Source of the DNA: an uncultured Oscillospiraceae bacterium
GTDB taxonomy: Bacteria; Bacillota; Clostridia; Oscillospirales; Acutalibacteraceae
NCBI GenBank assembly: GCA_900546265.1
Contig: URCA01000011.1
Location: forward strand, 1 to 64,000
Length of the DNA: 64,000 nucleotides
Reading direction: 5' to 3'
Shown: positions 43,963 through 51,856 of the stretch, one piece after another
How the letters are laid out: every line of letters starts with the position of its first letter
How positions within the stretch are numbered: position 1 is the first letter of the stretch
Program-made: the position numbers and the translations under genes
The notes under the pieces: model-generated
What the model saw: only the letters and a program-made list of their open reading frames with translations
The model's database searches: none
What the model was told of the DNA's origin: nothing

Positions 43963-44418
43963 TCAGAACGGCAAATCGTCATCCCCGACAATTTCCTCAA
44001 AATCGCCCGCATTGGCGGTGGAAAAAGCAGGGGGCGTTTCGCTGTACTGGGGAATCTGGGAATCATACCGGGAGCCGCCGGACGGCGCTCCGCCTGCATT
44101 TTTGGATTCAGCAAAGAAAGCGTTGTCGATAACCACCTCAAAGGCCGTGCGTTTGTTGCCATCCTTATCGGTGTAGTTCCTGGACTGCAGCGAGCCCTGC
44201 AGCGCGATGCGCTGTCCCTTGTGGAAATACCGGCAGATGAACTCGGCAGTCTGCCGCCAGGCGACACAGTTGATGAAATCCGCCTGACGCTGCTCCGCTC
44301 CCTTAGGCTGGTAAGCCCGGTCGACAGCGACACTGAAGCTGGTCACGGGAGTCTGCGTCTGGGTGTGCCGAAGCTCGGGATCCGCCGTGAGACGGCCTAA
44401 TAAGCAAACCACATTCAT
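43963..44418 (-). CDS. ssb: Single-stranded DNA-binding protein
   Basis: The 151-residue product begins MNVVCLLGRLTADPELRHTQ and has the OB-fold signature FINCVAWRQTAEFICRYFHK, a disordered Gly/Ser-rich linker and the acidic tip DDDLPF that recruits replication and repair partners. It coats single-stranded DNA in replication and repair. Its place between rpsF and rpsR is the normal Bacillota arrangement. Confidence 0.97.
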   Translation of the reverse strand: MNVVCLLGRLTADPELRHTQTQTPVTSFSVAVDRAYQPKGAEQRQADFINCVAWRQTAEFICRYFHKGQRIALQGSLQSRNYTDKDGNKRTAFEVVIDNAFFAESKNAGGAPSGGSRYDSQIPQYSETPPAFSTANAGDFEEIVGDDDLPF

Positions 44419-44432
44419 AGTGACGCCCTCCC

Positions 44433-44774
44433 TTACTTCTCTTCCGCTTTCGCTTCTTCTTTTTTCACGACTTCCTTGGTCTCTTCCTTGCGGATGATCA
44501 TCGAGCGAAGCACGCCGTCGGTGATCTTGCTGACACGGTCGAGCTCAGCCGGGAATTCCGGGCCGCTCACGAAATTGTACAGCACGTAGAAACCATCGGC
44601 TTCGTCGTTGATGAGATACGCCAGCCGGCGCTTTCCCCATTCATCGATTTCGCCAATTTCCGCATTCTGCTCGATCAAGGACTTGAATTTCTCCTTGATT
44701 TCCGCAACGCCCTCTTCTCCAAGCGTCAGGGAGAAGATAAAGACTGCCTCGTAAGAACCTTTGACTGTGGGCAT
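44433..44774 (-). CDS. rpsF: 30S ribosomal protein S6
   Basis: The 113-residue product begins MPTVKGSYEAVFIFSLTLGE and has GKRRLAYLINDEADGFYVLY, the conserved S6 segment, and a Lys/Glu-rich tail. The ATG at 44774 follows AAGGAGG at 8 nt; an open frame continues upstream but is leader sequence. First gene of the operon. Confidence 0.96.
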   Translation of the reverse strand: MPTVKGSYEAVFIFSLTLGEEGVAEIKEKFKSLIEQNAEIGEIDEWGKRRLAYLINDEADGFYVLYNFVSGPEFPAELDRVSKITDGVLRSMIIRKEETKEVVKKEEAKAEEK

Positions 44775-44889
44775 AAGTTGCACCTCCTTATGGTCTGATG
44801 GCCTCTCTTCAAAACGAGGGAGGCAAGGATAACGGCGAAAACTCTTCCCGCCGAACGGCCCGTTTACAGGTTTCCCCAAAATAGGCACC
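44775..44889 (-). promoter_or_regulatory. rpsF leader, possible S6:S18-responsive RNA
   Basis: About 115 nt lie between the promoter and rpsF, enough for a regulatory leader. The segment contains the minus-strand stretch GGGCCGTTCGGCGGG and further pairable parts. Many bacteria regulate rpsF through a leader bound by S6:S18; whether this is one cannot be settled by eye. Confidence 0.35.
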
Positions 44890-44894
44890 AAAGT

Positions 44895-44923
44895 ATTATA
44901 GCAGTCTTGTCCCCTACCGTCAA
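44895..44923 (-). promoter_or_regulatory. Promoter of rpsF-ssb-rpsR
   Basis: Minus-strand TTGACG (44923-44918), 17-bp spacer, TATAAT (44900-44895). Confidence 0.85.
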
Positions 44924-44964
44924 GCCCTAAAACCGCTGCCGGCCGGTTTTTCTGGAATTTTTTC

Positions 44965-44993
44965 TTTACATTGGGCAGTCTATCCTATATAAT
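44965..44993 (+). promoter_or_regulatory. Promoter of prfB
   Basis: TTTACA (44965-44970), 17-bp spacer, TATAAT (44988-44993). It is divergent from the rpsF promoter. A leader of about 100 nt follows, with two small hairpins (AGGGA...TCCCT and a GGCG...CGCC stem). Confidence 0.8.
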
Positions 44994-45102
44994 AAGCGAT
45001 GGATTGCGTCAAGGGAGAAATCCCTGTTGACAGTGGAATGACGCCGGCGCCAAGCCATGTTTGGCATCGCCTGTATTTTGAGAGCACAGAAGGATGGATA
45101 CT

Positions 45103-46227
45103 ATGCTGCAATTTGAAGAATTACGGCTGCGGCTGGAGGGTCTTCTCCCCGACATCGAGGATCTGGCCCATGCCGTGGGCATCAAGCAGATGCTCGCCGA
45201 AACCGAAGAACTGGACGCCCGGGCCGCGGCGGACGGTTTTTGGGACGATATGGACGCCGCCCAAAAGGTGGTGCAGAAAACCGCCATTCTCAAAGCAAAA
45301 ATCGAATCCTATAACCGTCTGGTGGCCGATTACCACGACGCCATGACCCTCATCGAGCTGGCCAACGAGGAGGAGGATGCCTCGCTGGTGGACGAATGCA
45401 CCGAAAGCGTGGAACGCATCGCCGCTGAAATCGACAAGCAGCGGCTGGCCACCCTGCTGACCGGGGAATACGACGCGAAAAACGCGATACTCACCTTTCA
45501 CGCGGGGGCGGGCGGTACCGAAGCCCAGGACTGGGCCGAGATGCTCTACCGCATGTATACCCACTGGGCGGAGAGCCACGGCTTCCAGTATAAGATTCTC
45601 GATTATCTGGACGGCGACGAGGCGGGCCTGAAAAGCGCCTCCATCGAAATCCTGGGTACCAACGTATACGGCTATCTCAAGGGAGAAGCCGGCGTGCACC
45701 GGCTGGTGCGCATCTCCCCCTTCGATTCCTCCGGCCGTCGGCACACCTCCTTCGCCGCGCTGGAGGTCATCCCGGAGATCGACGACACCGTGGAGGTGGA
45801 TATCCGTCCGGAGGACATCAAAATGGATGTGTTCCGTTCTTCCGGCGCCGGCGGGCAGCACATTAACAAAACCTCCTCCGCCGTCCGGCTGACCCATATT
45901 CCCACCGGCATCGTCGTGGCCTGCCAGAACGAACGCAGCCAGTTTCAGAACCGCGACAAGGCCATGAGCATGCTGAAATCCAAGCTGGTGGAAATCAAAG
46001 AGCGCGAACATCTCGAGCGCATCGAGGACATCAAGGGCAGCCAGTCCCAAATAGCCTGGGGCAGTCAAATCCGTTCGTATGTGTTCATGCCGTACACCTT
46101 GGCCAAAGATCACCGCACCGGTTTTGAAATGGGCAACATTCAGGCGGTGATGGATGGGGAAATCGACGGCTTCATCAATGCCTATCTGAAAGCCGCCGCC
46201 AACGGCACTCTGGGATATAAAGAATAA
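45103..46227 (+). CDS. prfB: Peptide chain release factor 2
   Basis: The 374-residue product recognises UGA and UAA stop codons and releases the peptide. The anticodon-like motif S-P-F is in RISPFDSSGRRHTSF, and the catalytic G-G-Q is at residues 250-252 in SSGAGGQHINKTSSAVRLTH. The frame is continuous from the start through the position (about codon 25) where most RF2 genes have an in-frame TGA and programmed +1 frameshift, so this copy lacks that autoregulation. The ATG at 45103 lies 9 nt after GAAGG; an ATG at 45094 is too close to it. Confidence 0.96.
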   Translation: MLQFEELRLRLEGLLPDIEDLAHAVGIKQMLAETEELDARAAADGFWDDMDAAQKVVQKTAILKAKIESYNRLVADYHDAMTLIELANEEEDASLVDECTESVERIAAEIDKQRLATLLTGEYDAKNAILTFHAGAGGTEAQDWAEMLYRMYTHWAESHGFQYKILDYLDGDEAGLKSASIEILGTNVYGYLKGEAGVHRLVRISPFDSSGRRHTSFAALEVIPEIDDTVEVDIRPEDIKMDVFRSSGAGGQHINKTSSAVRLTHIPTGIVVACQNERSQFQNRDKAMSMLKSKLVEIKEREHLERIEDIKGSQSQIAWGSQIRSYVFMPYTLAKDHRTGFEMGNIQAVMDGEIDGFINAYLKAAANGTLGYKE

Positions 46228-46232
46228 TCGGC

Positions 46233-46264
46233 CTCCCCGTCCGCTTCGCCGGACGGGGAGTTTT
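46233..46264 (+). terminator. prfB terminator
   Basis: Eleven-base arms CTCCCCGTCCG (46233-46243) and CGGACGGGGAG (46250-46260), then TTTTC, directly after the stop codon. Confidence 0.9.
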
Positions 46265-46374
46265 CTGTCTGCGGGAACCGGAATGGAAAGCGCGCATATG
46301 CTGGTAGTGGACGGCCTTGTTCCCCCTGTCGAACCCGGCCCATCCTCCTGCAACATACAGAAAGGAGCCTTTCC

Positions 46375-46590
46375 ATGAAACTGTCCCGCAGGCGCCTTTG
46401 TCGTCTGTTTCCCGGTCTTCCCTTCTGCCGTCCGGGGCCACAGCCGCCAAGACCAACGCCTCCCCCTCCGCCGCCTCCCCGGCCGCCTCGTCCTCCCTTC
46501 CCTCCGCCCAAGCCGCAGCCGCCGCGTCCACCGGCGCCCCCTCCTCCTCCGCCCAGACCTCCCCGGCCGCCCAGACCACAGCCTCGTTGA
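46375..46590 (+). CDS. Proline-rich 71-residue micro-protein
   Basis: An ATG with a very good ribosome site (AAAGGAG, 7-nt spacing) opens MKLSRRRLCRLFPGLPFCRP, followed by about 50 residues that are nearly all Pro with Arg, Lys and Gln (runs such as PPPPPPPRPPRPP). It ends just before a strong terminator. No family is known to me. Such Pro runs stall ribosomes and need EF-P. Another frame encodes an Ala/Ser/Thr-rich sequence of the kind found in lipoprotein linkers, so this may be a decayed secreted-protein gene rather than a real product. Confidence 0.4.
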   Translation: MKLSRRRLCRLFPGLPFCRPGPQPPRPTPPPPPPPRPPRPPFPPPKPQPPRPPAPPPPPPRPPRPPRPQPR

Positions 46591-46601
46591 GAAAATAGCA
46601 G

Positions 46602-46638
46602 CCCCGCCGATCCGATAGATCGGCGGGGTTGCTATTTT
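46602..46638 (+). terminator. Terminator after the proline-rich ORF
   Basis: CCCCGCCGATC (46602-46612) pairs with GATCGGCGGGG (46618-46628), followed by TTGCTATTTT. Confidence 0.85.
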
Positions 46639-46663
46639 GCCCAAATGGTGGTATAATAACCTC

Positions 46664-46779
46664 ACGGCGTTCTCCAAAGCCTTGCAGCGCAAGCCTTTGG
46701 ACGCCTGAGAGAACATGGAACCACTCCGGAACGGTCTAAGCCGTTCCGGACTAAGGAGGGCGGCGCTCCCCGCCGCCTT
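46664..46779 (+). ncRNA. Candidate structured small RNA, copy 1
   Basis: Downstream of TATAAT at 46652 (with TTGCTA 17 bp upstream) the RNA would fold into a nested stem: GTTCTC (46669) with GAGAAC (46709), CCAAAG with CTTTGG inside it, and CTTG with CAAG at the tip. A second hairpin follows, TCCGGAACGG (46725) with CCGTTCCGGA (46741), and then a terminator-like GGCGG...CCGCC stem ending CCTT. Between copies the C-to-T change at the tip keeps a G-T pair, and the other changes fall in loops, which fits selection on structure. No open frame of note. Function unknown. Confidence 0.45.
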
Positions 46780-46795
46780 GTGGTATAATAACCTC

Positions 46796-46915
46796 ACAGC
46801 GTTCTCCAAAGCCTTGCAGCGTAAGCCTTTGGACGCCTGAGAGAACATGGAACCACTCCGGAACGGTCGGAGCCGTTCCGGACTAAGGTAGGCAGCACGC
46901 TGCACGTGCCGCTTT
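46796..46915 (+). ncRNA. Candidate structured small RNA, copy 2
   Basis: Same stems as copy 1, at positions 132 bp later. The second-hairpin loop differs (TCGGAG instead of TCTAAG), and the terminal GC-rich hairpin has diverged in sequence but keeps pairing capacity and a CTTTG end. It ends right at the third TATAAT that drives the response regulator, so read-through could couple it to that gene. Confidence 0.45.
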
Positions 46916-46956
46916 GTGGTATAATGAAACTGGTGTCATGTAAGGGAGGCGGAACG

Positions 46957-47625
46957 ATGCGTGTGCTGATTGTAGAGGACGAGGTGCGTCTGGCCGAGGC
47001 GCTGGGCCAGATTATGAGTGAGCAGAAATACGCCGTGGACGTAGTGTATACCGGAACGGACGGCCTGGATTACGCCCTGTCCGGCCTGTACGACGTGATT
47101 GTGCTGGACGTGATGCTGCCCGGGCGCAGCGGCTTCGACATCGTGCGGGAGCTGCGGGCCCATAAGCTGAGCACCCCGGTGCTCATGCTCACCGCCCGGG
47201 ACGAAACCGCCGATAAGGTGACCGGCCTGGACTGCGGGGCGGATGACTATATGACCAAGCCCTTTGTGCCGGACGAGCTGCTGGCCAGGGTGCGGGCTCT
47301 CTCCCGGCGGCAGGGTGAGGTGGTGCTGGAGGAGATGCGCTATGGGGATCTCACGCTGCATCTGTCCACCTATACACTCCAGTGCGGCGCCAAATCCATT
47401 CACCTGGGCTTTAAGGAGTACGAGGTGCTCCGCATTTTGATGGTCAGCCCCCATACGGTGGTGCCCAAGGAGGAGCTGCTGACCAAGGTCTGGGGGATGG
47501 AATCCGACGCGGAGGACAACAATGTGGAGGTCTATATTTCGTTCCTGCGCAAGAAGTTTTTTTATCTCGGATCCCGCGTCGGCATCGGCACGGTGCGCAA
47601 GGTGGGATACCGGCTGGAAGGGTAA
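46957..47625 (+). CDS. OmpR-family two-component response regulator
   Basis: The 222-residue product has a receiver domain (1-118; phosphorylated Asp 51 in VIVLDVMLPG, acidic pocket VEDE, conserved Lys in MTKPF) and an OmpR/PhoB winged helix (about 128-222; VEVYISFLRKKF and TVRKVGYRLEG). It begins at the ATG at 46957 behind GGGAGG. Its sensor kinase starts 12 nt after the stop. The signal is unknown. Confidence 0.95.
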   Translation: MRVLIVEDEVRLAEALGQIMSEQKYAVDVVYTGTDGLDYALSGLYDVIVLDVMLPGRSGFDIVRELRAHKLSTPVLMLTARDETADKVTGLDCGADDYMTKPFVPDELLARVRALSRRQGEVVLEEMRYGDLTLHLSTYTLQCGAKSIHLGFKEYEVLRILMVSPHTVVPKEELLTKVWGMESDAEDNNVEVYISFLRKKFFYLGSRVGIGTVRKVGYRLEG

Positions 47626-47637
47626 GGAGGCAGGACC

Positions 47638-48873
47638 ATGCTGCAGAAGCTGCGCCGGAAATTTGTCCTGATCAATATGCTGCTGGTTTCGGCGGTGCTG
47701 CTGATCGCCTTCACCGCGTTGTGTGTGTTCACCTACCAGCGATTGTATAACGAGAGTCACGACGCCATGCGCCGCGCCCTGGACCGGGAGGGGGGGAAGA
47801 CCCCGCCAAAATCCGAGATCGGCGGTAAGCCCTTTTCGCCCCCCGGCGCTCTGACACCGGTGTTCTGCGTGTTGGTCGGCGCGGACGGCGCCGTGCGCAC
47901 GGTGACCGAGGACACCGCGGTGGATATGTCGGAGGAAACCCTCGCCCAGGCGGTGTCCTTGGCGCTGGAGGGGGACAGGGACGAGGGGGTGCTGAACGCC
48001 CTCAACCTCCGCTATCTGCTGCGGGAAACCGCCGCGGGGACCAAAATCGCCTTTGCGGATCGCAGCGGGGAAATCCGGTCGATGCTCAGCCTGGTGATCA
48101 CCTCCCTGCTGGTGGGCCTGGGCGGGCTGACGGCGTTTTTCTTCATCAGCCTGTTTCTGTCAAGCTGGGCGCTGCGGCCGGTCAAACGGGCCTGGGAGCA
48201 GCAGCGGCAGTTTGTGGCCGACGCGTCCCATGAATTGAAAACACCCCTGACCGTGATCCTGGCCAATACCGACATCCTCCTGGCCCATAAGGAGGAGTCC
48301 ATCGCCCGGCAGGAAAAATGGGTGGCCTACATCGGGGACGAGGCCCGCCGGATGAAGGGCCTGGTGGACGACATGCTGTTCCTGGCCAAGGCGGACGCGG
48401 CCCGGGAACCGCTTCCCGCCCTGCCGCTGAGCCTCAGCGACGCGGTCTGGAGCTGTCTGCTGCCCTTTGAGTCGGTGGCGTATGAGCAGGGGATCACCCT
48501 GTGCAGCGACGTGGCGCCGGATATCCAGGTCACCGGCGATGAAGGGCAGCTCAAGCAGCTGGTCCGGATTCTGCTGGACAACGCCTGCAAATACGCGGGG
48601 GAGAAGGGTGTCGTCACCCTGACCCTGGAGCGGGAAGGGGACAAGGCCCGGCTTATGGTCAATAACACCGGCGCGCCCATCCCGCCGGAGCATCTGCCCC
48701 GCCTGTTTGAACGCTTTTACCGGGCCGATCCCTCCCGTTCGCGGGATCAGGGCGGTTACGGCCTGGGGCTGGCCATCGCCCACAGCATCACGGGCCGTCA
48801 CCGGGGCCGGATTACGGTGGACAGCCAGGAAAAAACGGGAACCACCTTCACCGTGTGGCTCCCGCTGAAATAA
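47638..48873 (+). CDS. Sensor histidine kinase
   Basis: The 411-residue product has membrane helices at about 10-35 and 145-170 flanking a short extracytoplasmic domain (about 36-144), then a HisKA domain with the phospho-accepting His 198 in ASHELKTPLT, and an ATP-binding domain with an N-box (LLDNACKYA), DxGxP-like NNTGAPIPPEHL and G-Y-G-L-G-L-A-I. It is the partner of the preceding response regulator. Confidence 0.95.
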   Translation: MLQKLRRKFVLINMLLVSAVLLIAFTALCVFTYQRLYNESHDAMRRALDREGGKTPPKSEIGGKPFSPPGALTPVFCVLVGADGAVRTVTEDTAVDMSEETLAQAVSLALEGDRDEGVLNALNLRYLLRETAAGTKIAFADRSGEIRSMLSLVITSLLVGLGGLTAFFFISLFLSSWALRPVKRAWEQQRQFVADASHELKTPLTVILANTDILLAHKEESIARQEKWVAYIGDEARRMKGLVDDMLFLAKADAAREPLPALPLSLSDAVWSCLLPFESVAYEQGITLCSDVAPDIQVTGDEGQLKQLVRILLDNACKYAGEKGVVTLTLEREGDKARLMVNNTGAPIPPEHLPRLFERFYRADPSRSRDQGGYGLGLAIAHSITGRHRGRITVDSQEKTGTTFTVWLPLK

Positions 48874-48890
48874 AGCCCGTCCCGCCTTCG

Positions 48891-48919
48891 TTGACAAACG
48901 GCGAAAACCTTTCTATAAT
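48891..48919 (+). promoter_or_regulatory. Consensus sigma-A promoter of the signal-peptidase gene
   Basis: Perfect TTGACA (48891-48896), 17-bp spacer and perfect TATAAT (48914-48919). A roughly 80-nt leader follows with a GGCGT/ACGCC hairpin. Confidence 0.9.
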
Positions 48920-49006
48920 GAACCAAAGGCTCATCCCGTGCGATAGGGTAGCGGGCGTGGACAGCATCGTTGACGCCGTATCACCCGGAAAGGTTTGGTA
49001 CGCAAC

Positions 49007-49651
49007 ATGGACGACAACCAAAGAACACAGGCCGCAGCGCTGCTTCCCGCGCGCAGAGCCCTGGCCATCGCCGGCCGGGTTCTCACGGTGTTGATCGCGT
49101 TGATCGCCATCCTGGCGACGCTGTTTACGATCGTTTCCGTCGCCACCTTCGACAAGGTCGAGGGGAAGGGGCTGTTCGGCTATAAGTTTTCCATCGTGCG
49201 GTCCGATTCCATGAAAAGCGAATTTGCCGCGGGCGACGTGGTGGTCACCAAGGCCGACAGCCGGATGGAGGTGAAGCCGGGCGACATCATCACCTTCCGC
49301 TCCATCGACCCCGCTAATTACGGCGAGGTGGTGACGCATAAGGTGCAGGAGCTGACGAGCTACGAGGGAAAGGACGCCTATGTGACCTACGGCACCGCCA
49401 ACGAATCGGCGGACAGCTATCCGGCGCTCAAGGAGAAGGTGATCGGCCAGTACCGCTTTCGGCTGCCCAAGGCCGGGGCTTTGTTCGACTATCTCAAATC
49501 CCCGGCCGGCTACTTTGTGTTGCTTTTCCTCCCCTTTTTCCTCCTCATGCTGTCCCAGGGAATTCGTTTTTTTCGCCTGTTCAAACAATATAAGGAGCGG
49601 CAAGGCCCCCGGCCCCAAGGCGAAGAAACGCCCCCCGCATCCATAGAGTAG
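49007..49651 (+). CDS. SipW-type (ER-type) signal peptidase I
   Basis: The 214-residue product has an N-terminal helix (about 20-45), the catalytic Ser 68 in IVRSDSMKSEFAAGDVVV, and His 111 in GEVVTHKV, the His that replaces Lys in SipW/ER-type peptidases, plus a C-terminal helix (about 165-185). It cleaves signal peptides at the outer face of the membrane; SipW enzymes often process biofilm or camelysin-like proteins, but no such gene is adjacent. The ATG at 49007 has GGAAAGG 13 nt upstream; a TTG at 48995 is a less likely start. Confidence 0.85.
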   Translation: MDDNQRTQAAALLPARRALAIAGRVLTVLIALIAILATLFTIVSVATFDKVEGKGLFGYKFSIVRSDSMKSEFAAGDVVVTKADSRMEVKPGDIITFRSIDPANYGEVVTHKVQELTSYEGKDAYVTYGTANESADSYPALKEKVIGQYRFRLPKAGALFDYLKSPAGYFVLLFLPFFLLMLSQGIRFFRLFKQYKERQGPRPQGEETPPASIE

Positions 49652-49664
49652 AGACAACAAAAAG

Positions 49665-49844
49665 CCCGCCCGCCAATACTGGCGGGCGGGTGCTCCGCTT
49701 CGCTCGACGCGGAGTGGGGACCGGGGAGCTAAAGCTCCCAGACGGTTCCCAGCACGACGCGCACGTCGTGCCCCACACCTCCCCTTCCCTCCGATACTTC
49801 TTTGACAAGCTGAGGGGCGAAGCACCATGCGGTGCTTCGCCCCT
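49665..49844. other. Cluster of five consecutive hairpins between converging genes
   Basis: Five perfect stems lie in 180 bp: CCCGCCCGCCA/TGGCGGGCGGG (49665-49690), CTCCGC/GCGGAG (49693-49714), GGGAGCT/AGCTCCC (49724-49739), GCACGACG/CGTCGTGC (49752-49771) and a 14-bp stem at 49813-49844. The first is followed on the minus strand by CTTTTTGTT, a terminator for the phosphoglycerate-mutase gene; the last probably terminates + strand transcripts. The middle three are unexplained. No ORF. Confidence 0.7.
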
Positions 49845-49859
49845 CCTTGTTTCGTCAGT

Positions 49860-51071
49860 TCAGCGCCCCAGCAACCGGGACAGCAGCGCGTATCCGGGCT
49901 CGATGAAACGTCCCGTCTCCCGGGCCGCGGCTTCGGTGAACCGAGCCGGCCCGCCCGCCGCCGGCGCCTCGGAGCGATACAGCAGATAAGGCACCGGATC
50001 CGACGCGTGGGTGCGGATGGCCAGCGGAGTGGGATGGTCAGGGGCCACCAGCAAGGAGAACGCGCCCAGCTTGGGCAGTTCCTCCAGCAGCGGGGCCAGA
50101 ATCCGGCTGTCGATATCCTCAATAGCCCCTACCTTGTTGGCGGCTTCTCCCCGGTGCCCGCATTCGTCCGGGGCCTCCACATGAATGTACGCGAAATCGG
50201 CGCCGTTTTGCAGTGCACGCAGCGCGGCTTGCCGTTTGCCCTCGTAATTGGTGTCGATGTAGCCGGTGGCGCCTTCCACCTCGCAGACCTCCATGCCGGC
50301 CAGCCGGCCAATCCCCTTGAGAAGATCCACGGCGGAAATCACCGCCCCCGTCACCCCGAACCGATCCGAGAACCGCTCCAGCCGGGGGCGCTTGCCCTGC
50401 CCCCACAGCCAGATGGCGTTGGCCGCCGGAAGCCCCTTGGCCACCCGCGCCCGGTTGATGGGATGATCGCTCAGCAGGGCGTAGCTGCGCTCCATCATGT
50501 CCAGCAGCGGGGCGGCGTCGGGATGCCGAGGCAGATAGCCGCCGATGACCCGGCCGGTGATATCGTGGGGCGGGGTGACGGCCCCCAACTCCGTTTGGCC
50601 CCCGTGCCAGACCATGCAGTGGCGGTAAGCGGTGCCGGTGTAGAAATCAAAATCCCCGCCGCCGAATGCCTCCTGCACCGCCCGCACCAGTTCGTCGGCT
50701 TCCCGCGTGTGAATATCGCCCGCGCAGTAGTCCAGGATGGTCTTGTCCGCAAAGACCGGATCATCCGACAGGGTCACCAGATTGCAGCGGAAGGCCACGT
50801 CGTCGTCGGCCAAATCGATGCCGATGTTGGCGGCTTCCAGCGGAGAACGCCCGGTATAGCAGGCCCGGGTGTCGTATCCCATCATCGTCAGGTTCGCCAC
50901 GTCGCTGCCCGGCGCCATTCCATCGGGAACGGTGCGGACCAGCCCTATCTCGCTGACCGCGGCCAGCGCGTCCATGGCCGGCTTGCGCGCCGCCTCCATA
51001 GGCGTGCGTCCCCCCAGCTCCGGGCAGGGGGTGTCCGCCATGCCGTCGCACAGCAAAACTACTGATTTCAT
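49860..51071 (-). CDS. apgM: Cofactor-independent phosphoglycerate mutase (ApgM type)
   Basis: The 403-residue product interconverts 3- and 2-phosphoglycerate. It begins MKSVVLLCDGMADTPCPELG with the metal-binding Asp and has GSDVANLTMMGYD (the Ser of S-D-x-A-N is the phosphorylated residue), YIHVEAPDECGHRGE and LVAPDHPTPLAIRTHASDPV, all typical of the alkaline-phosphatase-clan archaeal/bacterial ApgM group. The ATG at 51071 follows AAAGGAG at 8 nt; the longer open frame upstream is leader. Confidence 0.93.
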   Translation of the reverse strand: MKSVVLLCDGMADTPCPELGGRTPMEAARKPAMDALAAVSEIGLVRTVPDGMAPGSDVANLTMMGYDTRACYTGRSPLEAANIGIDLADDDVAFRCNLVTLSDDPVFADKTILDYCAGDIHTREADELVRAVQEAFGGGDFDFYTGTAYRHCMVWHGGQTELGAVTPPHDITGRVIGGYLPRHPDAAPLLDMMERSYALLSDHPINRARVAKGLPAANAIWLWGQGKRPRLERFSDRFGVTGAVISAVDLLKGIGRLAGMEVCEVEGATGYIDTNYEGKRQAALRALQNGADFAYIHVEAPDECGHRGEAANKVGAIEDIDSRILAPLLEELPKLGAFSLLVAPDHPTPLAIRTHASDPVPYLLYRSEAPAAGGPARFTEAAARETGRFIEPGYALLSRLLGR

Positions 51072-51248
51072 ACAGCTGTCTCCTTTATGAACCGGCGTCT
51101 CCCGCCGGGTTTTCTCCCCGCTCAGTATAGCAGAAAATCGACAAAAACAAAAGGCTTGCCGTCCCCCGGCGGTGAAAAACCGCAGGTTCTGCGTTTTGGA
51201 CAAAACGTGTGAAAGAATTCACAAATATTCTGTGGGGGAAAATGTCCG

Positions 51249-51284
51249 CCGGCGATTGCAAATCGCCGGACTTTGCGGTATAAT
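51249..51284 (+). promoter_or_regulatory. oadGB promoter with palindrome over the -35
   Basis: TTGCAA (51256-51261), 17-bp spacer, TATAAT (51279-51284). A perfect 9-bp inverted repeat, CCGGCGATT (51249-51257) and AATCGCCGG (51261-51269), covers the -35 and may be a repressor site. Confidence 0.65.
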
Positions 51285-51385
51285 ATCCCATAGTTTTATA
51301 ATGGGCGGGAATGGGGTTTTCTTCCTTTTCGCCAAGAATGCGCGGGACGCGTCGCGTTTCCGCCGGGAAGATGGAGGAACGGAAT

Positions 51386-51784
51386 ATGCAGGCTGCGCTT
51401 TATAGTCTGACGGCGGCCGAATCGGCGGGTAAAGTCATGGGGGATTCCCTGATGACTGCGCTCATCGGCGTCGTCGTTGTGTTTGCCACCCTGGTGGTGC
51501 TGACTCTGATTTTCATTTTGTTCGGCAAGGTGATGCACCGGCCGAAGAAGGAGGCCCCGGCCGTTCCCGCGCCCAAGCCGAAACCGGCGGCTGCACCGAA
51601 GATTGCCCCCACGCCCGCCGTGCAGGACGGTATTCCGGAAGAGGTGGTGGCGGTCATCGCGGCGGCGGTGGCTTCCATGGCGCCCGAGGGGAAACGGTAC
51701 GCCGTACGCAAGGTTTCCCGCGTCCGGGAGGGCCGCCCGGTCTGGGCGGCGGCCGGCCTGGCGGAGAGCACCCGCCCGTTCTGA
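51386..51784 (+). CDS. oadG: Sodium-pumping decarboxylase gamma subunit (OadG family)
   Basis: The 132-residue product has one membrane helix (about 22-48), the OadG-like FGKVMHRP junction, an Ala/Pro/Lys-rich linker (about 52-80) and a short C-terminal domain PEEVVAVIAAAVASMAPEGK ending in a basic segment. The gamma subunit anchors and assembles Na+-translocating decarboxylases. ATG behind GGAGG at 8 nt; oadB starts 72 nt after its stop. Confidence 0.85.
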   Translation: MQAALYSLTAAESAGKVMGDSLMTALIGVVVVFATLVVLTLIFILFGKVMHRPKKEAPAVPAPKPKPAAAPKIAPTPAVQDGIPEEVVAVIAAAVASMAPEGKRYAVRKVSRVREGRPVWAAAGLAESTRPF

Positions 51785-51856
51785 CGGGCGCCTCCGTGGA
51801 TTGCACAGCGAATGAGGCCGCGGCGTTCAGCCGCGATGGAGAAGGGACGGAAATAC

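Larger units (their letters stand above)
46648..46925 (+). repeat. Tandem 132-bp promoter-plus-hairpin repeat
   Basis: Two head-to-tail units begin GTGGTATAATAACCTCAC at 46648 and 46780; the first ~107 bp differ at only about five positions. A third, truncated unit (GTGGTATAAT at 46916) supplies the -10 element of the response-regulator gene. Each unit starts with an extended -10 promoter (TGGTATAAT) and ends with a GC-rich hairpin followed by T residues. Confidence 0.9.

Noticed and set aside
45121..46905. 594-residue minus-strand open frame
   Set aside because: It covers prfB antisense and the repeat region; its apparent internal duplication only mirrors the 132-bp tandem repeat.
46648..46915. 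CRISPR array
   Set aside because: Only two units of 132 bp with no short repeat/spacer pattern and no cas genes in the window.
48920..49006. Riboswitch in the sipW leader
   Set aside because: Only one modest hairpin is visible and no known aptamer core could be recognised.
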